Shown here piece by piece: positions 57,088-64,000 of a stretch of 64,000 bases of DNA. The notes beneath the pieces are model-generated. The model was given only the letters and a program-made list of their open reading frames with translations, had not been told where the DNA came from and searched no databases. The position numbers and the translations under genes were made by a program. The stretch is taken from positions 1-64,000 of the forward strand of contig CAVTHT010000007.1 of the NCBI GenBank assembly GCA_963734575.1, given 5' to 3'. The DNA is from CAIWHR01 sp963734575. GTDB taxonomy: Bacteria > Pseudomonadota > Gammaproteobacteria > Burkholderiales > Casimicrobiaceae. Position 1 is the first letter of the stretch, and the number at the start of each line of letters is the position of its first letter.

Positions 57088-58468
57088 TTACTTGCCGATG
57101 CAGAAGCGCGAGAAGATCGCGCCGAGTACGTCGTCCGCGGTGACGGTTCCGACGATCGTCCCGAGCGCCTGATGCGCTTCGCGGAGCGCTTCGGCGAAGA
57201 GTTCGAGGGCCGGGCTGGACTGCTGCAATTCGGCGTCGGCCGCGTCCAGGTGCCGGGCGGCCTCCGCGAGCGCCTCGAGATGCCGGGCGCGGCCGAGGAA
57301 GGCATCCTCCATGTCCTCGTGCGCCCCGGCCAGATCGAGAATGCAGCGCTCGAGGAGCTCGATCCCCGCACCGGTGCGCGCGGAGAGCCACACGTCGCGT
57401 CGGGACGGGAACTGCGGCGCCTGGGGTACGTCGCGCCGGTGCGGCCCGTCGGCGGTGAGGTCGATCTTGTTGTGCACGACGATCCGCGGCAACGACGCCG
57501 GCAGGCGCTCGAGAATCGCGGCGTCCTCGTCGCCGACGGCTTCACCCTTGCGCGCATCGACGATCACCAGCGCCAGGTTCGCGTGCTCCACCGCCGCCCA
57601 GGTGCGCTCGATCCCGAGCGTCTCGATCGGATCGTCCGTCGCACGAAGACCCGCAGTGTCGACCACGGTCACGGCAATCCCGCCGATCTCGATGGGCGCG
57701 CGAAGGGCGTCGCGCGTGGTCCCGGGAATCTCCGTCACGATTGCGAGGTCGTCACGCGAGAGGCGGTTCATCAGGCTCGACTTGCCGACGTTGGGCCGGC
57801 CCACCAGCACGACGGTGAGACCCTCGCGAAGGAGCGCGCCGCGCCGCGTGCGCTCCGTCAGTCGCGACAGCGCCGTACGCAAGCCGGACATGCGACCGGC
57901 GGCGTCCGCCTGCACGCAGGAAGTCGATGTCTTCCTCCGGGAAATCCAGCGTCGCTTCGGCGAGCATGCGGAGCTCGAGCAACGCGTCGGCGAGCGCATG
58001 CACCTCGCGCGAGAACTCGCCCGAGAGGCTGCGGGCCGCGGCACGTGCGGCACTGCCCGTGGAGGCCTCGATCAGGTCGGCGACCGCCTCGGCCTGTGCG
58101 AGGTCGAGCTTGCCTTCGAGGAATGCGCGCTGCGTGAACTCGCCGGGCGCTGCCAGACGCGCGCCACAGGCAAGACAGCGCTCGAGGAGGAGCGCGAGCA
58201 CCGCCGGTCCACCGTGCCCGTGCAGTTCGAGCACGTGCTCGCCGGTGTAGGAGTGGGGTGCCGGGAAATACAGCGCGATGCCTTCGTCGATCACCGCGCC
58301 GTCGGCTGCACGGAAGGCGCAGTGCGTCGCGACGCGCGGGGCGAGGCCGCGCCCGAGCAGTGAATCGAGCATGCCCGGCACGGCGCTGCCGGAGACGCGC
58401 ACGATGCCGATGCCACCCCTGCCGGGCGCGGTGGCGATCGCCGCGATCGTGTGGCGCGGCACGCTCAT
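57088..58468 (-). CDS. mnmE: tRNA modification GTPase MnmE (one frame break)
   Basis: Partner of MnmG, about 459 aa. N-terminal folate-binding domain: HTIAAIATAPGRGGIGIVRVSG and LFPAP-like YFPAPHSYTGEHVLELHGHGG. The G domain has GRPNVGKSSLMN, DTAGLR and NKIDL. The C-terminus ends in the family's FCIGK. One break near 57918 in the linker (EEDIDFL). ATG 58468 with GAAGGG upstream. It follows yidC by 47 bp in the usual yidC-mnmE order. Confidence 0.95.
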
Positions 58469-58515
58469 CACGCGCCCTTCGGCGCCATGTCGTTCGCGCG
58501 GGGCGCGCGCCGGGA

Positions 58516-60213
58516 TCAGCGGCGCTTGGCCGCCGCGACCGCCGCTTCCTTCTCCAGCACGCGGTTCATGTGCCACTGCTGTCCGATCTGCAGGGTGTTG
58601 TTGATGAGCCAGTAGAGGACGAGGCCGGCGGGGAAGAACAGGAACATCACCGAGAAGGCGATCGGCATGATCTGCATGACCTTCGCCTGCACCGGATCCT
58701 GAATGGGCGTCGGCGACAGCCGCACCTGCAGGTAGGCGGTGATGGCGTAGATCACGGGCAGCACGAACCACGGGTCCGGTGCCGACAGGTCGCGGATCCA
58801 GCCGATCCACGGCGCGTGGCGCAGTTCGACGGCGGAAAGGAGCACCCAGTAGAGCGCGATGAACACCGGGATCTGCACCAGGATCGGCAGGCATCCACCG
58901 AGCGGGTTGATCTTCTCCTGGCGGTACATCTCCATCATCTTCATCTGGAGCTGCTGCTTGTCGTTCGCGTACTGCTCCTGCAGTGCCTTCATCTTCGGCG
59001 CGATCACCTTCATCTTCGCCATGGACCGCGCGCTGGCGTGATTGAGCGGATAGAACACGCTCTTGATGATGATGGTCAGGATGATGATCGCCCAGCCCCA
59101 GTTGTGGACGAGCGAGTGCAGCCATTTCAGCAGCCAGAATAGTGGCGCGGCGATGACGGTGAAGATGCCGTAGTCGACGACGAGGTCGAGACCCTTCGCG
59201 AGCTTCGCGAGGACATCCTGCTCCTGCGGCCCCACGTAGAGCGGCACGCGCACCTCGCCCGTGGCGCCTGGCGCAACGGTGCCCACCGGCACGATCACGC
59301 CCGCCGAGTACAGGCCGTTGTCGAGCTTGCGCGTGTAGAACTCGCGGGTCGTCTTCGGCTCGTCCGGCGGCAGCCACGCGGCGACGAAGTAGTGCTCGAC
59401 CATCCCGACCCAGCCGTTGTCGGTGGTCTTGGTGTAGGGCAGCTTGCGCGTCGGGTCGGCCGCCAGCTTGTCGATGTCGCCGAATTCGACCTTCTTGTAC
59501 TTGTCGGCCTCGTTGTAGATCACCGGACCGACGTACGACGCCGGAGCCATGGAGCTCTTGGTCCCTTGGTGCACGGTGTCGCGCGTGAACTGGAAATAGG
59601 CGTACGGCGCGATCGGCGCCGCGCCGGTGTTGGTGACGTCGTACGCAACGTCGATCACGTAGCTCCCGCGATGGAACGTGAGCACCTCCACGACCTTGGC
59701 GCCGTTGGGCGCGGTGGTCTGCAGCCGCACTTCCAGGCGGTCCTGTCCGGCGGCGAGCTCGCGCGGGCCGGGCAGGGGCTCGTACACGGTACGGTGCGTC
59801 GGCAAGCCGTCGCCGAGCAGGCCGGATTGCGCGATCAGCGTGCGCTCGGGCGTGTGCAGTAGGGGGTAGTACGGGCGCGACTGGTCGACGATGTCGGCAT
59901 GCTTCGCGAGCGCGACCTGCTCGATGACGCCGCCCGCCGTGTTGATCTCGGCGGTATAGAGGTCGGTGCGCACCGTGATGCGCTGGCCTGCGGGCGCCGC
60001 GGTCTCGGCGGGTGCGGTCCCGGGCGGCCCTGCAGTGGCCGCCGTCGTGGGGGCGGCCGGCGTCGCGCCGGGCGTCGTTTCGGCGCTCCCCTTGCTCGCG
60101 GGCGCGACGGCAACGGTCGGCACGGGCGGCCGATGCTCGCGCTGCCAGGCCTCCCACAGGAAGAGCGCCGAGAAGGAAAAGACGACGAACAGGATCAGGC
60201 GTTGCGTATCCAT
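58516..60213 (-). CDS. yidC: Membrane protein insertase YidC
   Basis: 565 aa, intact, Gram-negative type. N-terminal helix MDTQRLILFVVFSFSALFLWEAW, a low-complexity Ala/Pro/Thr linker (about 30-75), a large periplasmic beta domain (80-350), then five helices of the insertase core, including GWAIIILTIIIKSVFYPLNHAS with the hydrophilic-groove Arg nearby. Basic tail AAAKRR. Inserts proteins alone or with SecYEG, including ATP synthase subunit c. Confidence 0.97.
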   Translation of the reverse strand: MDTQRLILFVVFSFSALFLWEAWQREHRPPVPTVAVAPASKGSAETTPGATPAAPTTAATAGPPGTAPAETAAPAGQRITVRTDLYTAEINTAGGVIEQVALAKHADIVDQSRPYYPLLHTPERTLIAQSGLLGDGLPTHRTVYEPLPGPRELAAGQDRLEVRLQTTAPNGAKVVEVLTFHRGSYVIDVAYDVTNTGAAPIAPYAYFQFTRDTVHQGTKSSMAPASYVGPVIYNEADKYKKVEFGDIDKLAADPTRKLPYTKTTDNGWVGMVEHYFVAAWLPPDEPKTTREFYTRKLDNGLYSAGVIVPVGTVAPGATGEVRVPLYVGPQEQDVLAKLAKGLDLVVDYGIFTVIAAPLFWLLKWLHSLVHNWGWAIIILTIIIKSVFYPLNHASARSMAKMKVIAPKMKALQEQYANDKQQLQMKMMEMYRQEKINPLGGCLPILVQIPVFIALYWVLLSAVELRHAPWIGWIRDLSAPDPWFVLPVIYAITAYLQVRLSPTPIQDPVQAKVMQIMPIAFSVMFLFFPAGLVLYWLINNTLQIGQQWHMNRVLEKEAAVAAAKRR

Positions 60214-60241
60214 GTGAACCTTGTGCGCGGCGACCGATGCG

Positions 60242-60442
60242 TCAGGGCACCGGGTCGAATCCGCCGGGATGATACGGGTGGCACCGGCCGACGCGTCGCA
60301 GCGTCAGCCAGAGACCCTTGAGGACACCGTGCCGCTCGACCGCTTCGCGGGAATAGTCGGAGCAGCTCGGATAGAAGCGGCAGTTCGCCCCGAGGAGCGG
60401 GCGCAGGAAATACTGATAGGCGCGCAACAGCGCGAGCACCAC
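60242..60442 (-). CDS. yidD: Membrane protein insertion efficiency factor YidD
   Basis: 66 aa. The cysteine-containing family pattern is complete: YQYFLRPLLGANCRFYPSCSDYSREAVERHG, then GRCHPYHPGGFDPVP. GTG start. Lies between rnpA and yidC with gaps of 5 and 28 bp. Confidence 0.95.
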   Translation of the reverse strand: MVLALLRAYQYFLRPLLGANCRFYPSCSDYSREAVERHGVLKGLWLTLRRVGRCHPYHPGGFDPVP

Positions 60443-60447
60443 GTGCT

Positions 60448-60747
60448 TCAGGCGGCCTCCCCCCGCTCCGGCAGCGCCGCGAGCAATCGCGCGGCCTCGA
60501 GTGCGAGCACCGGGAAGGTGGTGCGGGGGCAGCCCTTCTTCAAGCGAACGATCAGGTCATACGCCTCGATGCGCGGACGAGCAGCCTGCACGACCGGGCG
60601 CAGCATGCGCCGCACACGGTTGCGGTCGACTGCGAGCGGCAAGGCCTTCTTGCCGATCACGAAGCCCACCCGCCCGGGTGCGACGCACGCGGGTGCGAAG
60701 GCAAGCTGCAGGTAGGCACCTTCGCGGCGCTGCCCGGTTCTGAACAC
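60448..60747 (-). CDS. rnpA: Ribonuclease P protein component (start uncertain)
   Basis: Protein subunit of RNase P, which matures tRNA 5' ends. 99 aa from GTG 60747, short for the family. VGFVIGKKALPLAVDRNRVRRMLR is the RNA-binding signature. In the same frame upstream, RYRLTGTGAFDAVF (to about 60783) is clearly the family N-terminus, but no ATG, GTG or TTG precedes it. Either a rare start such as CTG 60798 is used or an indel hides the start. Overlap-free with rpmH. Confidence 0.88.
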   Translation of the reverse strand: MFRTGQRREGAYLQLAFAPACVAPGRVGFVIGKKALPLAVDRNRVRRMLRPVVQAARPRIEAYDLIVRLKKGCPRTTFPVLALEAARLLAALPERGEAA

Positions 60748-60824
60748 CGCATCGAAGGCGCCCGTGCCAGTCAGGCGGTAGCGTCGCGCACCCCGCAGGG
60801 GCCGTCCGGGTGCCGCCGGCGCGG

Positions 60825-60959
60825 TCAGGGAGTGAGTCGCGCGCGACCCTTGGCGCGGCGCGCAGAGAGAACCTTGCGACCACCGACGGTCTTCATGCGG
60901 GCGCGAAAGCCGTGCGTCCGCTTGCGCTTGACGACGGAGGGCTGGAATGTACGTTTCAT
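60825..60959 (-). CDS. rpmH: 50S ribosomal protein L34
   Basis: 44 aa, fully typical: MKRTFQPSVVKRKRTHGFRAR to GRARLTP. First gene of the rpmH-rnpA-yidD-yidC-mnmE unit, with a good promoter upstream. Confidence 0.98.
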   Translation of the reverse strand: MKRTFQPSVVKRKRTHGFRARMKTVGGRKVLSARRAKGRARLTP

Positions 60960-60988
60960 GGGCGGCGCCTGATGGTAAAAAGCCTTAC

Positions 60989-61018
60989 ATTAGAGCGCGT
61001 TATGTGCCTGCCTGTCAA
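60989..61018 (-). promoter_or_regulatory. rpmH promoter
   Basis: Minus strand: -35 TTGACA (61018-61013), 18-bp spacer, -10 TCTAAT (60994-60989). The start point is near 60982, about 23 bp before the rpmH ATG. Confidence 0.8.
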
Positions 61019-61064
61019 CCACGATCGGCGAGCTCGTATCGGCCTGACAGCGCCGATGGCGGCC

Positions 61065-61095
61065 TGTGGATAAGTCGCCGGGGGCGCGCTACAAT
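61065..61095 (+). promoter_or_regulatory. dnaA promoter overlapped by a DnaA box
   Basis: A perfect DnaA box (TGTGGATAA, 61065-61073) covers a -35-like TGGATA (61067-61072). The -10 TACAAT lies at 61090-61095 with a 17-bp spacer. This fits autorepression of dnaA. The leader to ATG 61235 would be about 130 bp. Confidence 0.65.
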
Positions 61096-61234
61096 GGCCC
61101 GCAACGGATCCCGTCTGCGTTTCGCCGCCTACCGGCCTGCCGCGCTCGACCCGAAGAAAAGGCCGCTGGGCGCCCGCCCGCCGACCCTCCAAGCTGCCGC
61201 CACAGGCAGCGCCGCCCTGAAGGACCGCGTCGGC

Positions 61235-62680
61235 ATGTCGTCCGTTCCCGCTTTCTGGCAACACTGCCTGGAGTCGTTTCGCCAGGAGCTCACCCCGCAG
61301 CAGTTCAATACCTGGATCCGGCCCCTGTCGATCGTGCGCGTCGACGACGGGTACCGGCTGCTCGCGCCCAACCGCTTCGTGCTGCAGTGGGTCAAGGAGC
61401 GCTTCGCGCATCGCATCACCGAGCTCGCCCACGCGAGCGAAGGCACGCCCGTGAGCATCGCGCTGGGGGTCGCCGACGCGCAGGAGCCCACCGCGACCGC
61501 GCCGAAGCCGTCCCCATTCCTATCCCCCGCCGAGCCGGCGGGGCGTGATTCCCCGCCCGCCGCGGATGAGACGACACCCGGGCTGGTCCCGCAGGCGCGC
61601 GCGGCCCTGTCCGTCGAACCCAGCTCCGCGACGGCACGGGTGCCGCTCCAGCGGCGGCACGAGCCCACGAGCCTCAATCCGTCATTCACCTTCGAGAGCT
61701 TCGTCGCCGGGAAGGCGAACCAGCTCGCCCGCGCGGCGGGGATGCAGGTCGCCGACCATCCGACCTCGTACAACCCGCTCTTCGTGTACGGGGGCGTCGG
61801 GCTCGGCAAGACCCACCTGATCCAGGCGATCGGCAACACCATTCTCAAGCGCGAGCCCACCGCGAAGATCCGCTACATCCACGCGGAGACCTACGTCTCG
61901 GACGTCGTGCGTGCGTACCAGCACAAGGCGTTCGACGATTTCAAGCGCCACTACCGTTCCCTCGACCTCCTGCTCATCGACGACATCCAGTTCTTCAACG
62001 GGAAGAGCCGCACGCAGGAGGAGTTCTTCTACCTCTTCAACACCCTGATCGAGGCGCACAAGCAGGTCGTGATCACGTGCGACACCTACCCCAAGGAGAT
62101 TTCCGGGATCGAGGAGCGGCTCATCTCCCGCTTCGGATGGGGGCTCACCGTCGCGCTGGAACCGCCCGAGCTCGAGATGCGCGTCGCGATCCTGCTCGCC
62201 AAGGCCGCCGCGAGTCGCATGCGCCTCGACGAGCAGGTCGCCTTCTTCGTGGCGAAGCACATCCGCTCGAACGTGCGCGAGCTCGAAGGTGCACTGAAGC
62301 GCGTGGCCGCGTACTCGAACTTCCACGGCCAGGAGATCACCCTCGCTGTCGCCAAGGAAGCGCTGCGCGACCTGCTCGCGGTACAGAACCGCCAGATCTC
62401 CATCGAGAACATCCAGAAGACGGTGGCCGACTACTACAAGATCCGCATCTCGGACATGCATTCGAAGAAGCGATCGCGCGCCGTGGCGCGACCGCGCCAG
62501 GTGGCCATGGCGCTCGCGAAGGAGCTGACGCAGCTCTCGCTGCCCGAGATCGGCAGCAATTTCGGCGGTCGCGACCACACGACGGTCCTGCACGCCTGCC
62601 GCCAGATCGCCAAGCTCCGCGACACCGTCCCGGAGCTCAACCACGACGTCAATTTCCTGCTGCAGGTGCTGCGCAACTAG
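61235..62680 (+). CDS. dnaA: Chromosomal replication initiator protein DnaA
   Basis: 481 aa, intact. Domain I is about residues 1-85 (AFWQHCLESFRQELTPQQFNTWIRPL). A Pro/Ala-rich linker covers 86-145. The AAA+ domain has Walker A GGVGLGKT (186-193) and Walker B LLLIDDIQFF (about 246-254). Domain IV has the DNA-binding NFGGRDHTTVLHACRQI near the end. ATG 61235 (MSSVPAFWQH) is chosen; the longer open frame starts inside the promoter. Divergent from rpmH. Confidence 0.97.
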   Translation: MSSVPAFWQHCLESFRQELTPQQFNTWIRPLSIVRVDDGYRLLAPNRFVLQWVKERFAHRITELAHASEGTPVSIALGVADAQEPTATAPKPSPFLSPAEPAGRDSPPAADETTPGLVPQARAALSVEPSSATARVPLQRRHEPTSLNPSFTFESFVAGKANQLARAAGMQVADHPTSYNPLFVYGGVGLGKTHLIQAIGNTILKREPTAKIRYIHAETYVSDVVRAYQHKAFDDFKRHYRSLDLLLIDDIQFFNGKSRTQEEFFYLFNTLIEAHKQVVITCDTYPKEISGIEERLISRFGWGLTVALEPPELEMRVAILLAKAAASRMRLDEQVAFFVAKHIRSNVRELEGALKRVAAYSNFHGQEITLAVAKEALRDLLAVQNRQISIENIQKTVADYYKIRISDMHSKKRSRAVARPRQVAMALAKELTQLSLPEIGSNFGGRDHTTVLHACRQIAKLRDTVPELNHDVNFLLQVLRN

Positions 62681-62967
62681 GCGTCGGCGCGGGTCGGTTT
62701 CGGCGGGGCTCGGAAGGCCCCGCCAACGCACGGTTTTCCTTCCCGATTCGGGTGTTCTGCAGACTGGAAAACGCGGGGTTTTCCAGCTATAATTTGTGGA
62801 TTAACCGGCCTTTGGCCGCAGCGGCCAAAAAGCCCCCAAACGATCCACCGCGCCAGGCACCGTTGTCCACAGCCTTTACCTCCGCCCAACCCGCTGATGG
62901 AACGAAGGGTTTCGCTTCAGTACACGAACCCGCCGTTCTCCTATTAGCTGTTCTACGGTTTTAAACA
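62681..62967. other. dnaA-dnaN spacer with DnaA boxes and dnaN promoter
   Basis: 287 bp, more AT-rich than its surroundings. DnaA-box-like sites: TGTGGATTA (62795-62803) and TTGTCCACA (62863-62871), each one mismatch from consensus. A perfect inverted repeat (CTGGAAAAC-GCGGG-GTTTTCCAG, 62764-62786) is followed after one base by the -10 TATAAT (62788-62793). It could be part of oriC together with 60960-61234. Confidence 0.6.
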
Positions 62968-64000
62968 ATGCAACTAAAGCAAATCACCCGTGATGCGCTG
63001 TTGAAACCGTTGCAAGCCGTGGCCGGGATCGTGGAACGGCGGCACACGCTGCCAATCCTCGCCAATGTGCTGATGGAGCAGAAGGACTCGCGGCTCTATC
63101 TCACGGCGACGGATCTCGAGATGCAGATCACCGCGCACTCCGAGTTCAGCGGCAAGGAGGCGCAGGCGGTCACCGTCGGCGCGCGCAAGCTGCAGGACCT
63201 GCTGCGCGCCCTGCCGGACGGCTCCGCGATCAACGTCGACACGACCGGCAGCAAGATGACCGTGCGCGCCGGCCGGTCGCGCTTCAACCTGCAGACGCTC
63301 CCTGCTGCCGACTATCCGCGCATCGGCGTCGGTGACGAGCAGCTGCAGACGCTCACGCTCGAGCAGCGCCACCTGCGCAGCCTCATCAAGTCGGCCGAGT
63401 TCGCGATGGCGCAGCAGGACATCCGCTACTACCTCAACGGCATGCTGCTCGTGCTCGACGGCAATTCGCTGCAGGCGGTCGCAACCGACGGCCATCGCCT
63501 GTCGTGGGCGAGCTTCACGATTCCCGGCAGCTTCCAGCGCCAGGAAGTGATCCTGCCGCGCAAGACCGTGCTCGAGCTCGGCAAGCTGCTCGGCGACGTC
63601 GAGGATCCCGTCACGCTCGACATCCTCGCGAACCAGGTGCGCTTCCGGTTCGGCAACATCGAGCTCGTGAGCAAGGTGGTGGACGGCAAGTTCCCCGACT
63701 ACAACCGCGTGATCCCGACCGGTCACGCGAAGGTGATCGAGCTGTCGCGCCCGGAGCTCCTGGGCGCGCTGCAGCGTGCCGCGATCCTGTCGAACGAGAA
63801 GTTCCGCGGCGTGCGCGTCGTGCTCGCGCCCGGGCAGCTCAAGATCATCTGCACGAACTCGGAGCAGGAGGAAGCCGAGGAGGAGCTCGAGGTCGCCTAC
63901 CAGGGCGACGGGCTCGACATCGGCTTCAACATCACCTACCTGCTCGACGTCCTGCAGAACCTCGGCTCGGATCACGTGCGGCTCGCGTTCGGCGACTCGA
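62968..64000 (+). CDS. dnaN: DNA polymerase III beta clamp (cut by window end)
   Basis: Sliding clamp; 344 residues visible, the frame is open to the window edge (full length about 370). Starts MQLKQITRDALLKPLQAVAGIVERRHTLPIL. Later LYLTATDLEMQI, YYLNGMLLVLDG with TDGHRLSWAS, and VVDGKFPDYNRVIP are conserved. The C-terminal residues of the hydrophobic partner-binding pocket lie outside the window. Confidence 0.97.
   Translation, partial: MQLKQITRDALLKPLQAVAGIVERRHTLPILANVLMEQKDSRLYLTATDLEMQITAHSEFSGKEAQAVTVGARKLQDLLRALPDGSAINVDTTGSKMTVRAGRSRFNLQTLPAADYPRIGVGDEQLQTLTLEQRHLRSLIKSAEFAMAQQDIRYYLNGMLLVLDGNSLQAVATDGHRLSWASFTIPGSFQRQEVILPRKTVLELGKLLGDVEDPVTLDILANQVRFRFGNIELVSKVVDGKFPDYNRVIPTGHAKVIELSRPELLGALQRAAILSNEKFRGVRVVLAPGQLKIICTNSEQEEAEEELEVAYQGDGLDIGFNITYLLDVLQNLGSDHVRLAFGDS

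Noticed and set aside
62974..63975. 333-codon minus frame inside dnaN
   Set aside because: Antisense shadow; the plus strand encodes a textbook beta clamp.

Overview
The window is chromosomal DNA of a GC-rich betaproteobacterium, probably Burkholderiales or a near relative. It ends at the replication origin. Evidence is the order dnaN-dnaA-rpmH-rnpA-yidD-yidC-mnmE, then mnmG-rsmG-parA-parB with two parS sites, the atpIBEFHAGDC operon and glmU/glmS. A PEP-CTERM protein, a fused MaoC-Pta enzyme and REP-like DNA fit the same group. I saw no tRNA, rRNA or CRISPR array.

Layout. (1) 1-9681 is an accessory region of visibly lower GC. It holds a Mn2+ riboswitch ahead of a Mn exporter and a DmeF-type Co/Ni exporter, a HipBA toxin-antitoxin pair with a clear operator-promoter, an IS3-family element that has destroyed an IetA/IetS-like ATPase-protease system, an XRE regulator, and a protein with a Swt1-type HEPN ribonuclease domain. 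The region abuts the 3' end of glmS, the classical attTn7 position, with repeated motifs in the gap. (2) 9682-13332 is glmU, a small Cys-repeat secreted protein and glmS. (3) 13576-17143 is a phosphonate-type ABC transporter. (4) 17210-28814 holds a ParA-like protein, a DJ-1 family protein, a HAD phosphatase, glpD, an M20 amidohydrolase, ackA, MaoC-pta, a DUF3141 protein and a BCS1-like AAA protein. (5) 29074-36493 is the ATP synthase operon with terminator and promoter. (6) 36534-43149 holds a MoaD-like/beta-propeller pair, a peroxiredoxin, parB, parA, rsmG, mnmG and parS. (7) 43175-46238 is pckG and an AbrB-type membrane protein. (8) 46488-54619 is a lanthanide-type (DYD motif) PQQ alcohol dehydrogenase followed by a XoxJ-like binding protein, a cytochrome c and what looks like its own cytochrome c oxidase. 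(9) 54626-56809 is a YihY-family protein and a PEP-CTERM protein. (10) 57088-64000 is the dnaA/dnaN origin region, with dnaN cut by the window edge.

Reading frames are broken in many genes, including essential ones (atpD, atpH, mnmG, mnmE, parB, rsmG). Most breaks that I resolved base by base are a single extra base, and removing it restores the family sequence. I treat these as sequence errors, give full gene spans and list the approximate break positions. The loss of ietS at the IS3 element is different and looks real.
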